DNA from: Pantoea sp. alder81
GTDB taxonomy: Bacteria; Pseudomonadota; Gammaproteobacteria; Enterobacterales; Enterobacteriaceae
DNA: 64,000 bases
Direction: 5' to 3'
NCBI RefSeq assembly: GCF_020179835.1
Contig: NZ_JAIUDA010000001.1
Coordinates: forward strand, 310,001 to 374,000
This document shows positions 20,996 to 30,722 of the stretch, in pieces (positions within the stretch are counted from its first letter, which is position 1; the number at the start of each line of letters is the position of its first letter). The translations under genes were made by a program, and so were the position numbers. Below the pieces are notes generated by a model that had not been told where the DNA came from, did not search any database, and saw nothing but the letters and a program-made list of their open reading frames with translations.

Positions 20996-22744
20996 ATGCA
21001 TCAAGACAAAGATCTCTCAACGTGGCAGACGTTCCGCCGACTCTGGCCGATGATTGCGCCGCACAAAGCAGGACTGTTTGTATCTGCAGTGGCGCTGATT
21101 CTCAATGCGGCCGGCGATACCTTAATGCTGTCGCTGTTGAAACCTTTACTGGATGATGGCTTCGGCAAGGCCGATCGCTCCGTCATGCTTTGGATGCCAC
21201 TGGTGGTGATTGGCCTGATGCTGGTGCGTGGCGTGACCAGCTACATCTCCAGTTACTGCATCTCATGGGTGTCTGGCAACGTGGTGATGAATATGCGTCG
21301 CCGCTTGTTTGGCCATATGATGGGCATGCCGGTTGCGTTCTTTGACCAGCAATCAACCGGCACATTGCTGTCACGCATCACCTATGATTCTGAGCAGGTT
21401 GCCTCGTCCTCCTCCAGTGCACTGGTGACGGTAGTACGCGAAGGCGCCTCCATCATTGGCCTGTTTATCATGATGTTCTACTACAGCTGGCAGCTGTCGT
21501 TGATTCTGATTGTCCTTGCGCCGATTGTTTCCTTTGCGATTCGCACGGTTTCAAAACGTTTCCGCAGCATCAGTAAAAACATGCAGAACACCATGGGACA
21601 AGTTACCACCAGCGCTGAACAGATGCTTAAAGGGCATAAAGAAGTGCTGATTTTCGGTGGTCAGGATGTGGAAGCCGGTCGTTTTGCTGAGGTCAGCAAC
21701 AAAATGCGCCAGCAGGGCATGAAACTGGTTTCTGCCTCTTCAATCTCGGACCCGGTCATTCAGCTGATCGCCTCACTGGCTCTGGCATTTGTGCTCTACG
21801 CCGCCAGCTTCCCGAGTGTGATGGAAACCCTCACCGCCGGCACCATCACCGTGGTGTTCTCATCGATGATTGCATTGATGCGCCCACTGAAGTCACTGAC
21901 TAACGTCAATGCCCAGTTCCAGCGCGGCATGGCCGCCTGCCAGACACTGTTCTCGATTCTGGATAGCGAGCAGGAAGTCGATAACGGCAAGCGTGAAATC
22001 ACGCGTGCTAAAGGTGATGTGGAATTCCGCAATGTGACCTTTACCTATCCTGGCCGTGAAGTCCCGGCACTGCGTGATATCAATCTGTCACTGCCCGAGG
22101 GCAAAACCGTGGCATTGGTAGGACGTTCAGGATCGGGTAAATCGACCATGGCGAGCCTGTTGACTCGTTTCTACGATATCGACTCCGGTGAAATTCTGCT
22201 GGATGGTCACGATCTGCGTGAATACACCCTGCGTTCGCTACGTAATCAGGTGGCGCTGGTTTCTCAGAATGTCCATCTGTTCAACGACACCATTGCCAAT
22301 AACATCGCTTATGCACGCAATGGTGAATACACCCGCGAGCAGATTGTACAAGCGGCCACCATGGCGCATGCCATGGACTTCATCAAGAAGATGGATAACG
22401 GTCTGGATACTGTGATTGGTGAGAACGGTGTGCTGCTGTCAGGCGGCCAGCGTCAACGTATCGCCATCGCGCGTGCGTTGCTGCGTGATTGCCCTATTCT
22501 GATCCTTGATGAAGCCACCTCCGCACTGGATACCGAATCTGAGCGTGCAATTCAGGCCGCTCTGGATGAGCTGCAGAAAAACCGTACTTCGCTGGTGATT
22601 GCACACCGCCTGTCGACCATCGAAAAAGCCGATGAAATCGTGGTGGTGGAAGACGGCCGTATTGTTGAGCGTGGTACACACAGCGTGCTGCTGGCCGAGA
22701 AGGGCGCTTATGCCCAACTCCACAAACTGCAGTTTGGTCAATGA
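20996..22744 (+). CDS. msbA: Lipid A export ATP-binding/permease protein MsbA
   Basis: Homodimeric ABC exporter that flips lipid A-core across the inner membrane. It has 582 residues, the E. coli length. The N-terminal half has six membrane helices; the C-terminal ATPase has Walker A GRSGSGKS near residue 376, signature [16 protein letters not shown] and Walker [13 protein letters not shown]. Its stop overlaps the lpxK start (ATGA at 22741), so the two are translationally coupled, as in E. coli. Confidence 0.98.
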   Translation: MHQDKDLSTWQTFRRLWPMIAPHKAGLFVSAVALILNAAGDTLMLSLLKPLLDDGFGKADRSVMLWMPLVVIGLMLVRGVTSYISSYCISWVSGNVVMNMRRRLFGHMMGMPVAFFDQQSTGTLLSRITYDSEQVASSSSSALVTVVREGASIIGLFIMMFYYSWQLSLILIVLAPIVSFAIRTVSKRFRSISKNMQNTMGQVTTSAEQMLKGHKEVLIFGGQDVEAGRFAEVSNKMRQQGMKLVSASSISDPVIQLIASLALAFVLYAASFPSVMETLTAGTITVVFSSMIALMRPLKSLTNVNAQFQRGMAACQTLFSILDSEQEVDNGKREITRAKGDVEFRNVTFTYPGREVPALRDINLSLPEGKTVALVGRSGSGKSTMASLLTRFYDIDSGEILLDGHDLREYTLRSLRNQVALVSQNVHLFNDTIANNIAYARNGEYTREQIVQAATMAHAMDFIKKMDNGLDTVIGENGVLLSGGQRQRIAIARALLRDCPILILDEATSALDTESERAIQAALDELQKNRTSLVIAHRLSTIEKADEIVVVEDGRIVERGTHSVLLAEKGAYAQLHKLQFGQ

Positions 22745-23742
22745 TTGAACGCATCTGGAGCGGGCGCTCACCACTGTGGCTACTGTTGTGGCCACTGAGT
22801 TTGCTGTATGGGGCGATCAGCAGTTTGATTCGCCTTAGCTATCAGCGTGGCTGGCGTAAAAGCTGGCGTGCGCCTTGCCCGGTAGTGGTGGTGGGTAATC
22901 TGACGGCTGGCGGCAACGGTAAAACGCCGGTGGTAATCTGGCTGGTTCAGGCGCTGCAACAGCGTGGCCTGCGCGTTGGCGTAGTGTCACGCGGTTATGG
23001 CGGTAAAGCAGAACGTTATCCGCTGCTGGTGACGGCCGATACCCCAACATCGCAGGCGGGTGACGAACCGGTGTTGATCGCGCAACGTACTCAGGTGCCG
23101 GTGGCGGTCGCGCCTCAACGCCGCATGGCGGTAGAGGGGCTGCTGGCCGCACAGGATCTGGACGTGATCATCACTGACGACGGGCTGCAACATTACGCAT
23201 TGCAGCGCGATCGTGAAATCGTGGTGGTGGATGGCGTGCGTCGCTTCGGCAATGGTTGGTGGCTACCCGCAGGTCCGATGCGTGAGCGGGCCTCTCGCCT
23301 GCAAAGCGTCAACGCCGTCATCGTCAATGGTGGTGAGGCGCAAGCCGGTGAGATCGCCATGACGTTGCGGCCTGGCAAGGCGGTCAATCTGGTGAGTGGA
23401 GAGACTGCGAGCCTCGATCAACTGCCAGAGATGGTCGCGATGGCGGGTATTGGTCATCCGCCGCGTTTCTTCAATACGTTGCAGCAGCAGGGCATCCAGC
23501 CTGTGGCAGAAATCGCGTTTGCCGATCACCATGCTTACAGCGAAGAAGAGCTGCAGCGTTTGACACAAGCTCATCAGTGCCTGTTGATGACCGAAAAAGA
23601 TGCGGTAAAGTGCCGTAGCTTTGCGCGAAATAACTGGTGGTATCTGCCGGTTGACGCCGACCTGTCGGGTGCATCACTTGATGCGTTGCTCGACGATGTG
23701 ACCCTACTCTGTACCACTGCGCGCGACGCCCGTACGCGCTAA
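22741..23742 (+). CDS. lpxK: Tetraacyldisaccharide 4'-kinase
   Basis: Adds the 4'-phosphate to tetraacyldisaccharide-1-phosphate to form lipid IVA, at the inner membrane. It has 333 residues (E. coli 328). One N-terminal hydrophobic anchor ([19 protein letters not shown]) is followed by the P-loop [12 protein letters not shown] at residues 52-63; [12 protein letters not shown] and [22 protein letters not shown] are family motifs. Start overlaps msbA by 4 bases. Confidence 0.97.
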   Translation: MIERIWSGRSPLWLLLWPLSLLYGAISSLIRLSYQRGWRKSWRAPCPVVVVGNLTAGGNGKTPVVIWLVQALQQRGLRVGVVSRGYGGKAERYPLLVTADTPTSQAGDEPVLIAQRTQVPVAVAPQRRMAVEGLLAAQDLDVIITDDGLQHYALQRDREIVVVDGVRRFGNGWWLPAGPMRERASRLQSVNAVIVNGGEAQAGEIAMTLRPGKAVNLVSGETASLDQLPEMVAMAGIGHPPRFFNTLQQQGIQPVAEIAFADHHAYSEEELQRLTQAHQCLLMTEKDAVKCRSFARNNWWYLPVDADLSGASLDALLDDVTLLCTTARDARTR

Positions 23743-23765
23743 ACCTGCTCAAAGGGAAGTGAGTC

Positions 23766-24983
23766 ATGAACTTAACATCGTCCCTTTCGTTACAAACCGC
23801 TCGTCACTTACATCTGGCTGCTCAGGGGCTGTTACGCCCACCGAGCCGCCGGGCACGCTTTGCCGATATCCATGCCTGCGTGCGTCAGATGTCACTGCTG
23901 CAAATTGACACCATCAATGTCGTTGCGCGCAGCCCTTATCTGGTGTTGTTCAGCCGCCTTGGCGCGTATCCCACACAGTGGCTGGAAGAAACATTGGCTT
24001 CCGGTGCGCTGTTTGAGTACTGGGCGCACGAAGCCTGTTTTATCCCCTTCGAAGATTACCCGCTATTGCGCCATCGCATGCTGGAACCGCAGCGGCTGGG
24101 ATGGAAATACAACGAGCAGTGGGTAGAAGAACATCAGCAGGACATCGCCGCCTTACTCAATCATATCGCCGAAAATGGCCCGGTGCGCGCGGCCGATTTT
24201 GCCAATGATAAGCAAACCAAACCCGGTTGGTGGGCCTGGAAGCCACACAAGCGGCATCTGGAAAACCTGTTTAGCGCGGGTGAGCTGATGGTGGTAGAAC
24301 GCCGTAACTTCCAACGGGTGTACGATCTGCGAACGCGAGTGATGCCTGATTGGGATGATGAACAACATGCACTCAGTGAAGCGGATGCGGTACAGGCGAT
24401 GCTGGGGCACAGTGCCCGCAGTCTGGGGATTTTTCGCGCCAGCTGGCTGGCCGATTACTACCGTCTGAAGCGTGCGCCATTACAGGCCTGGATTAAGGAT
24501 GCCGAAGCCCAGGGCGATATCGTGCGCGTTGAAGTGGAACAGCTCGGGGAGATGTGGCTGCACGCCAGCTTATTACCATTGTTAGAAAAAATGCCCACCG
24601 CCACACACACGGCTCTGTTGTCACCGTTCGACCCGGTGGTGTGGGATCGTCGGCGTGCACTGGAGTTGTTCAACTTTGATTACCGCATTGAGTGCTATAC
24701 CCCGGCGGAGAAGCGCGTCTACGGATACTTTGTTCTGCCGGTGTTACACCGGGGTGCACTCAAAGCGCGTATTGATGCAAAGATGGATCGTCAGGCGCAG
24801 CGTCTGATCATTCGTGCATTCTGGCTTGAGCCTGGCATGCGTGTCACCCAAGCCTTCCTGACCGATGTGCAAAAAGCGATCAATCGTTTTGCGCAGTGGC
24901 AGGGTGCCAGCGAGGTGATGGTTGAGAATGCGCCTGCCGAGCTGCTTGCTGCCTGGACGCCTCGCTGGGCTATCAACGACTAA
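23766..24983 (+). CDS. ycaQ: Interstrand-crosslink DNA glycosylase YcaQ (AlkX type)
   Basis: HTH_42-family monofunctional DNA glycosylase; the E. coli protein unhooks N7-guanine interstrand crosslinks. It has 405 residues (E. coli 410). The catalytic motif reads Q46-I47-D48, the QxD form of the YcaQ/AlkX branch rather than the QxQ form of the azinomycin-resistance AlkZ branch. Winged-helix segments are present (KPHKRHLENLFSAGELMVVERRNFQRVYDL). A GGGAAGTGAGTC stretch provides the ribosome site. It is the stand-alone housekeeping version. Confidence 0.92.
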   Translation: MNLTSSLSLQTARHLHLAAQGLLRPPSRRARFADIHACVRQMSLLQIDTINVVARSPYLVLFSRLGAYPTQWLEETLASGALFEYWAHEACFIPFEDYPLLRHRMLEPQRLGWKYNEQWVEEHQQDIAALLNHIAENGPVRAADFANDKQTKPGWWAWKPHKRHLENLFSAGELMVVERRNFQRVYDLRTRVMPDWDDEQHALSEADAVQAMLGHSARSLGIFRASWLADYYRLKRAPLQAWIKDAEAQGDIVRVEVEQLGEMWLHASLLPLLEKMPTATHTALLSPFDPVVWDRRRALELFNFDYRIECYTPAEKRVYGYFVLPVLHRGALKARIDAKMDRQAQRLIIRAFWLEPGMRVTQAFLTDVQKAINRFAQWQGASEVMVENAPAELLAAWTPRWAIND

Positions 24984-25077
24984 CTTCATCACAATAATGC
25001 CAGGTCCGGCGCGCTACCCTTTGGGTACGCTATGGTATGCTAGGTGCCTGACAAATCGGTGCTGAAAGGAGAAAATT

Positions 25078-25260
25078 ATGGATCACCGTTTACTTGAGAT
25101 TGTTGCCTGTCCGGTTTGCAACGGAAAACTGTATTTCAACAAAGAGCAGCAGGAGCTGATTTGTAAACCAGACGGCCTGGCTTACCCGGTGCGCGACGGC
25201 ATTCCGGTATTGCTGGAAGTGGAAGCGCGTACGCTGTCAGTTGAAGAGATCCATCCATGA
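25078..25260 (+). CDS. ycaR: UPF0434 / Trm112-like small protein YcaR
   Basis: Sixty-residue protein, the same length as E. coli YcaR; function not established. It resembles the Trm112 fold: N-terminal CPVCNGKL and C-terminal [11 protein letters not shown]. Of the usual second cysteine pair only one cysteine remains (ELICKPDG), so full four-cysteine zinc binding is unlikely. The strong AAAGGAGA ribosome site is present. Its last codons overlap kdsB (ATGA at 25257), suggesting co-production with the Kdo-activating enzyme. Confidence 0.92.
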   Translation: MDHRLLEIVACPVCNGKLYFNKEQQELICKPDGLAYPVRDGIPVLLEVEARTLSVEEIHP

Positions 25261-26006
25261 GTTTTGTCGCCATCATTCCGGCGCGTTATGCATCAACGCG
25301 CCTGCCCGGCAAACCGCTGGTGGATATTCACGGTAAACCGATGGTCGTACACGTGATGGAGCGCGCACGAGAGTCAGGTGCCGATCGCGTGATTGTGGCG
25401 ACCGATCATCCCGAAGTGGCTGCTGCGGTAACGGCTGCCGGTGGAGAAGTGTGCATGACGCGCGCGGACCACCAGTCGGGCACCGAGCGCCTGGCAGAAG
25501 TGATTGAGAAATATCAGTTTGCCGATGACACCATTATCGTCAACGTGCAGGGCGACGAGCCGATGATTCCGGCAGAAATCGTACGTCAGGTTGCGGACAA
25601 TCTGGCGCAGGCTGATGCAGGAATGGCGACTTTAGCCGTGCCGATTACCGATGCAGAAGAAGCGTTTAACCCCAATGCGGTTAAAGTGGTGATGGATGCG
25701 AAAGGCTATGCGCTTTATTTCTCTCGCGCCACCATTCCGTGGGATCGCGAGCGTTATGCGAAATCGCGCGAACAAATTGGCGACACTTTGCTGCGTCATA
25801 TTGGCATTTACGCCTATCGCGCCGGCTTTATCCGTCGTTATATTGCGTGGGAACCTTGCCCATTAGAGCATATTGAGCTGCTGGAACAGCTGCGCGTGCT
25901 GTGGTACGGCGAGAAGATCCACGTTGCTGTAGCGCAAACTGTGCCAAGTGTTGGCGTGGACACGCCAGAGGATCTGGTCCGTGTTCGTGCGGCCATGCAG
26001 GGTTAA
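25257..26006 (+). CDS. kdsB: CMP-Kdo synthetase
   Basis: Activates Kdo with CTP for addition to lipid A. It has 249 residues (E. coli 248). The nucleotide-binding N-terminus is [16 protein letters not shown]. Further family segments are [23 protein letters not shown] and [14 protein letters not shown] [13 protein letters not shown]. It overlaps ycaR by 4 bases and belongs functionally with msbA and lpxK just upstream. Confidence 0.98.
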   Translation: MSFVAIIPARYASTRLPGKPLVDIHGKPMVVHVMERARESGADRVIVATDHPEVAAAVTAAGGEVCMTRADHQSGTERLAEVIEKYQFADDTIIVNVQGDEPMIPAEIVRQVADNLAQADAGMATLAVPITDAEEAFNPNAVKVVMDAKGYALYFSRATIPWDRERYAKSREQIGDTLLRHIGIYAYRAGFIRRYIAWEPCPLEHIELLEQLRVLWYGEKIHVAVAQTVPSVGVDTPEDLVRVRAAMQG

Positions 26007-26015
26007 AGCCCGACC

Positions 26016-26069
26016 GGCCAGCCGCTCGCGCTGGCCATAAAGTTTGATCTGGCGCTAAGTTTCGCGCCA
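26016..26069 (+). other. Two tandem hairpins between kdsB and ycbJ
   Basis: GGCCAGC/GCTGGCC at 26016-26036 (7-base loop) and TGGCGC/GCGCCA at 26050-26069 (8-base loop). Neither has a T-run. They may stabilise the upstream transcript end or act in factor-dependent termination. Confidence 0.5.
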
Positions 26070-26116
26070 CCATGACCTCCAGGATAGTGAAGTCAATTGA
26101 CTGCGGAGGATAACGC

Positions 26117-27010
26117 ATGGAACAGCTCCGTTCAGAACTGGCGTTGATATTGGGTGAAGGTATCAGCCGCCTCGAAACCATTAGCGAACAGGCGCAGTCG
26201 CGGCTGTACGCACTCTATGACAACGACGGTAAGCCGATGCCGCTGGTGGCGAAGTATTTTCGTCATCAAGGCCGTGCAGCGCTTGAAGCCAAAAAACTCA
26301 CCATGTTAGGCCATGATGGCATCGTGGCAGTACCCGCGGTTTTTGGTCTGGTACTCAGCCAGCAACCGCCGGCACATGAAATGTTACTGATGGCACGTTT
26401 TAACGGCGTTTCGGCTGAGGCACCCGCCCGCACTGCCATGCGGTGGGAGCAGTTGTGTGAGCAGATTATTGAAGGCGTGCTCGGCTGGCACCGTATCGAC
26501 AGTCACGGATTGGTAGGGCGGGTTGATAGCGTGCAGGAAAACAATTGGCCAGCCTGGTATCGCCAGCGCGTCGAAGTGTTGTGGGCCACGCTGGGCTATT
26601 TGTCACCGCCATTTTTTACTCTGGAAGACCGACAAATCTTGTATCGCAGCCGTCAGCAGTTAACCCAACTCTTCAAAGACTTTGACGATCCCTGTGTGCT
26701 GATGCACGGCAACCTGCGTTTATCCAGCATGCTGAAAGATGCGCGCAGTGACCAACTGGTGGCGATGATGCAGCCGGGCAATATTCTTTGGGCGCCACGG
26801 GAATATGAGTTAATCCGGCTGACCGATAGCGGTGCCGAGGCCTCATTGCTGCAACACTACCTGCAACGTGCACCGGTTTCTGAAGGCTTTATCTGGCGGC
26901 GCTGGCTGTATCAGCTTTGGGATTGTGTCGATACCTTGGTGAGCAGCGGACAGTTTGACCGTCCGCGCTTTGATCATGCCCGCGAGCAGTTACTTCCCTG
27001 GCTCGGATGA
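26117..27010 (+). CDS. ycbJ: Uncharacterised phosphotransferase-like protein YcbJ
   Basis: The 297-residue product has the same length as E. coli YcbJ. It resembles the aminoglycoside-phosphotransferase/kinase-like fold: an N-terminal lobe (VAKYFRHQGRAALEAKKL) and a catalytic-loop-like LMHGNLRLSSML. Where such kinases have HGDxxxxN, this protein reads HGNLRLSS, so the catalytic aspartate is replaced and activity is doubtful. No signal peptide or membrane span. The GCGGAGGAT ribosome site is good. Its last 21 bases overlap the convergent elyC. Confidence 0.88.
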   Translation: MEQLRSELALILGEGISRLETISEQAQSRLYALYDNDGKPMPLVAKYFRHQGRAALEAKKLTMLGHDGIVAVPAVFGLVLSQQPPAHEMLLMARFNGVSAEAPARTAMRWEQLCEQIIEGVLGWHRIDSHGLVGRVDSVQENNWPAWYRQRVEVLWATLGYLSPPFFTLEDRQILYRSRQQLTQLFKDFDDPCVLMHGNLRLSSMLKDARSDQLVAMMQPGNILWAPREYELIRLTDSGAEASLLQHYLQRAPVSEGFIWRRWLYQLWDCVDTLVSSGQFDRPRFDHAREQLLPWLG

Positions 27011-27775
27011 GAGCAAATCATCACCACGCAGCCGTTGCCAGATCTGGCCCAGGGTTTCATAAATCGCACGTTCGCTGTGTCCCAGCCACATTGGCGAAGG
27101 CAACCTGCGATCCCAGACGCTGATCGGCGAGGTAATGGCTAACTGATTTGCCGGTGCGGCTATGGGGTTCAGGCCCGCGCTCTGGAAGAAATGCATCGCG
27201 CGCGGCAGATGGTTTGCCGAGGAGACCAGCAGGAAAGGTTGACTGCCGATAGTCTGTTTGACGGCCAGCGCTTCTTCACCGGTATCATGCGGTTGATCCA
27301 GCGTGATAATCGCCGATCCCGGCACGCCCAGGCTTTCGGCTACCTCAGCCGCCACGCTGGCGTTGCTGCGAGGGTTGTATCCTGCGGCAGCGCCAGTGAA
27401 TATCATTTTGGCTTGTGGATTACGGCGCCACTGGCGCACGCCTTCAGTCACACGGGGCAGGCTGTTATTGAGCAAATTGGAACTTGGTGCCCAATTCGGA
27501 TTGTAGGTGTAGCCACCGCCGAGCACCACGATATAATCCACGGGTTCGCTACCGTTCCAGGTGGGATAATGCTGTTCAATGGGGCGTAACAGACGATCGG
27601 CGACAGGTTGCAAGCTGAGCAGCAGGAGCAACAGCCAACTCAAAGAGATCAGGATTTTGCCGCTTTTTTGCCAGCGACTAAACCAGATTAGCAAAAGTCC
27701 CACCGCCATAAGCGACAACAGCAGTGGTAAAGGGAGTAACATCGCGCCAATCCATTTCTTTAACGCAAAAAACAT
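26990..27775 (-). CDS. elyC: Envelope biogenesis factor ElyC (DUF218)
   Basis: Inner-membrane protein that in E. coli affects undecaprenyl-phosphate use and peptidoglycan at low temperature. It has 261 residues (E. coli 259). Two N-terminal hydrophobic spans (residues ~12-32 and ~40-58) precede a DUF218 domain with VDYIVVLGGGYTYNP, KMIFTGAAAGYN and SSANHLPRAMHFF. It is convergent with and overlaps ycbJ, and divergent from cmoM. Confidence 0.95.
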   Translation of the reverse strand: MFFALKKWIGAMLLPLPLLLSLMAVGLLLIWFSRWQKSGKILISLSWLLLLLLSLQPVADRLLRPIEQHYPTWNGSEPVDYIVVLGGGYTYNPNWAPSSNLLNNSLPRVTEGVRQWRRNPQAKMIFTGAAAGYNPRSNASVAAEVAESLGVPGSAIITLDQPHDTGEEALAVKQTIGSQPFLLVSSANHLPRAMHFFQSAGLNPIAAPANQLAITSPISVWDRRLPSPMWLGHSERAIYETLGQIWQRLRGDDLLSSEPGK

Positions 27776-27899
27776 GGGAATTTGCTCCTTTTGTCCGAAA
27801 AAACAGCAGCCAGACAGTTACTGTGGCGTGAAAGGTTCATTCTTGCTGAGCCTGTGACAAAATAGCACAAGTTGAATGCAGCACAGTGGAGCCATCACC

Positions 27900-28673
27900 A
27901 TGCAGGATCGTAACTTTGACGATCTGGCGGACAAATTTTCGCAGAACATTTATGGCACCCGCAAAGGGCTGGTGCGCCAGGCGATCCTGTGGGACGAGCT
28001 GGATGCACTGTTGCCAACCTTACCGGACGGTCCCCTTAGCATACTGGATGCTGGCGGCGGCGTAGGACAAATCTCCTGTGGCCTGGCCGCGCGAGGGCAT
28101 CAGGTATTGTTGTGCGACCTTTCCGCTGAGATGCTTAAACTGGCTGAAGCGCATGCGCACACTGAGGGTGTGAGCCACAACATGCAATTCAAACAAATTA
28201 GCGCGCAGCAGGTTGGCGAACATTTGGATCAGCCGGTTGATCTGGTATTGTTTCACGCTGTGCTGGAGTGGGTGGCTGAACCCGAAGCGGTGTTGCGTGC
28301 GCTTTGGCAAACGCTCAAGCCTGGCGGTGTGCTGTCGTTGATGTTTTATAACGCGCATAGCCTGACGTTCCGCACACTTCAGCTTGGTAACTTCGGCTAT
28401 CTGCGCGCCAATATGATGAAACGTAAAAAGCGTACGCTGTCGCCAGACTTTCCCCGCGATCCGCAGGACGTCAACAGCTGGCTGATTAATGCTGGCTTCC
28501 AGATTGAGCAGCGAGCCGGGATCCGCGTGTTTTCTGATTACATGAAACCGCCTCCGCCCGGCGTCGTCAAAAGCGTTGAAGAGATTATTGAGATGGAACG
28601 GCGCTACTGTCGTCAGGAGCCCTTTTTAAGTTTAGGGCGCTATATCCACGTGACCGCGCGCAAACCCAGGTAG
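27900..28673 (+). CDS. cmoM: tRNA 5-carboxymethoxyuridine methyltransferase
   Basis: SAM-dependent enzyme that methylates cmo5U34 to mcmo5U in tRNAs (formerly smtA). The ATG at 27900 gives 257 residues (E. coli 261), beginning [14 protein letters not shown] like the E. coli protein; an upstream in-frame ATG at 27876 is not supported. SAM-binding motif I is [10 protein letters not shown], and [16 protein letters not shown] is motif IV. A GTGGAG ribosome site precedes it. It lies 11 bases before mukF and probably starts the smtA-mukFEB operon. Confidence 0.95.
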   Translation: MQDRNFDDLADKFSQNIYGTRKGLVRQAILWDELDALLPTLPDGPLSILDAGGGVGQISCGLAARGHQVLLCDLSAEMLKLAEAHAHTEGVSHNMQFKQISAQQVGEHLDQPVDLVLFHAVLEWVAEPEAVLRALWQTLKPGGVLSLMFYNAHSLTFRTLQLGNFGYLRANMMKRKKRTLSPDFPRDPQDVNSWLINAGFQIEQRAGIRVFSDYMKPPPPGVVKSVEEIIEMERRYCRQEPFLSLGRYIHVTARKPR

Positions 28674-28684
28674 AAGGATCAACT

Positions 28685-30007
28685 ATGAGCGAATTTTCCC
28701 AGACGGTCCCCGAATTGGTGGCATGGGCGCGCAAGAATGACTTTTCACTTGCGTTGCCGGTAGAGCGTCTGGCCTTTTTGCTGGCTATCGCCACCCTCAA
28801 CGGTGAGCGCATGGACGGTGAGATGAGTGAAGGTGAACTGATCGATGCCTTTCGTCATGTCAGTAAGGCGTTTGAACAAACCCACGAAACCGTTCAGGTG
28901 CGTGCCAATAACGCCATCAATGACATGGTGCGTCAGCGCCTGCTTAACCGTTTTACCAGCGAGCTAACCGAAGGCCATGCGATTTATCGCCTGACGCCGC
29001 TCGCCATCGGCATTACCGATTACTACATCCGTCAGCGTGAATTTTCCACGCTGCGCCTGTCGATGCAGCTGTCGATCGTGGCGCAGGAGTTGAAGCGCGC
29101 TGCGGACGCCGCCGAAGAAGACGGTGACGAATTCCACTGGCATCGCAACGTTTTTGCCCCGCTGAAGTATTCGGTGGCGGAGATTTTCGACAGCATCGAT
29201 ATGACCCAGCGCCTGATGGATGAGCAGCAGCAAGCGGTGAAAACCGATATTGCCGACCTGCTGAATAAGGACTGGCGTGCAGCGATCTCCAGCTGTGAGC
29301 TGCTGCTGTCTGAAACGTCCGGCACGTTGCGTGAGTTGCAGGATACGCTGGAAGCGGCAGGTGATAAATTACAGGCCAACCTGTTACGCATCCAGGATGC
29401 CACGCTGAGCAGCCCTGATCTGGGTTTTGTCGATAAGCTGGTGTTTGACCTGCAAAACAAACTGGATCGCATCATCAGTTGGGGCCAGCAGGCTATCGAT
29501 CTGTGGATTGGCTACGATCGTCACGTCCATAAATTCATTCGTACCGCCATCGACATGGATAAAAACCGCGTATTTGCGCAGCGTTTACGCCTGTCGGTGC
29601 AGAACTACTTTGACCAACCCTGGGCGTTAACGTACGCCAATGCCGACCGTCTTTACGATATGCGCGATGAAGAGATGACGCTGCGTAATGATGAGGTGAT
29701 GGGCGAACTGCCGCCAGAGATGGAGTATGAAGAGTTCAATGAGATTCGTGAGCAACTTGCCGCGATGATCGAAGAAGCATTACAGATTTATAAGCAGGAG
29801 CAAAAGCCGCTCCATCTCGCTACGGTAATGCGCGATTACCTGTCGCAATACCCGCGTGCACGACACTTTGATCTGGCGAGAATCGTCATCGATCAAGCCG
29901 TGCGGCTCGGCGTGGCGGAAGCTGATTTAGCCGGTCTGCCCTCGCAGTGGCAGGCCATTAATGATTACGGAGCCAAGGTGCAGGCACATGTCATCGACAA
30001 ATATTGA
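28685..30007 (+). CDS. mukF: Chromosome partition protein MukF (kleisin)
   Basis: Kleisin of the MukBEF condensin, bridging MukB heads and recruiting MukE. It has 440 residues as in E. coli. The N-terminal winged-helix dimerisation part (~1-120), a helical middle region and a C-terminal winged helix that contacts the MukB head are consistent with the sequence. The ribosome site AGAAGGA precedes the ATG. mukE overlaps its end by 20 bases. Confidence 0.98.
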   Translation: MSEFSQTVPELVAWARKNDFSLALPVERLAFLLAIATLNGERMDGEMSEGELIDAFRHVSKAFEQTHETVQVRANNAINDMVRQRLLNRFTSELTEGHAIYRLTPLAIGITDYYIRQREFSTLRLSMQLSIVAQELKRAADAAEEDGDEFHWHRNVFAPLKYSVAEIFDSIDMTQRLMDEQQQAVKTDIADLLNKDWRAAISSCELLLSETSGTLRELQDTLEAAGDKLQANLLRIQDATLSSPDLGFVDKLVFDLQNKLDRIISWGQQAIDLWIGYDRHVHKFIRTAIDMDKNRVFAQRLRLSVQNYFDQPWALTYANADRLYDMRDEEMTLRNDEVMGELPPEMEYEEFNEIREQLAAMIEEALQIYKQEQKPLHLATVMRDYLSQYPRARHFDLARIVIDQAVRLGVAEADLAGLPSQWQAINDYGAKVQAHVIDKY

Positions 30008-30722
30008 ACAAGTGATGCCCGTCAAACTGGCGTTGGCACTGGCAAATCCGATTTTTCCGGCGCTGGATAGTCAGTTACGCGCGGGACGACATATTGGTAT
30101 CGAAGAGCTGGATAATCACGCTTTTCTGATGGACTACCAGGAGTACCTGGAAGAATTTTACGCTCGCTATAACGTTGAGCTGATGCGCGCGCCGGAAGGT
30201 TTCTTTTATTTGCGTCCGCGTTCCACCACCTTGATTCCTCGCTCGGTTCTGTCTGAGCTGGACATGATGGTGGGTAAAATCCTCTGTTATCTCTATCTCA
30301 GCCCAGAGCGTCTGGCCAACGAAGGGATTTTCACCCAGCAGGAGCTTTACGATGAACTGCTGTCGCTGGCTGATGAGAGTAAATTGCTCAAGCTGGTGAA
30401 TCAGCGTTCAACCGGTTCTGATGTGGACCGCGCCAAGCTGCAGGAAAAAATGCGTGCGTCACTCAGTCGCCTGCGCCGTTTAGGCATGGTGTGGTACATG
30501 GGCAACGACAGCAGCAAGTTCCGCATTATGGAATCGGTATTCCGCTTCGGCGCGGATGTGCGAAGCGGTGATGATGCCCGTGAAGCACAGCTGCGTTTGA
30601 TCCGCGATGGTGAAGCGATGACGCTCGAAACTAAGCACGCAGCCAATGAGAGTGATGAGGCGGATAATGACAATGACGCTGAAAGCGATGCGAGTGATAA
30701 CGCGGAGGATGAACAGGAATGA
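29988..30722 (+). CDS. mukE: Chromosome partition protein MukE
   Basis: Winged-helix KITE subunit of MukBEF. The ATG at 29988 gives 244 residues starting [15 protein letters not shown], as in E. coli (234); the upstream ATG at 29961 would lie deep in mukF. The core ([36 protein letters not shown]) is highly conserved. The C-terminus is a strongly acidic tail (Asp/Glu/Asn/Ser repeats over about 26 residues), somewhat longer than in E. coli. It overlaps mukF by 20 bases and mukB by 4. Confidence 0.97.
   Translation: MSSTNIEQVMPVKLALALANPIFPALDSQLRAGRHIGIEELDNHAFLMDYQEYLEEFYARYNVELMRAPEGFFYLRPRSTTLIPRSVLSELDMMVGKILCYLYLSPERLANEGIFTQQELYDELLSLADESKLLKLVNQRSTGSDVDRAKLQEKMRASLSRLRRLGMVWYMGNDSSKFRIMESVFRFGADVRSGDDAREAQLRLIRDGEAMTLETKHAANESDEADNDNDAESDASDNAEDEQE

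Noticed and set aside
23766..24983. YcaQ as a natural-product self-resistance AlkZ glycosylase
   Set aside because: Has the QxD motif and housekeeping neighbours, with no biosynthetic cluster around it.
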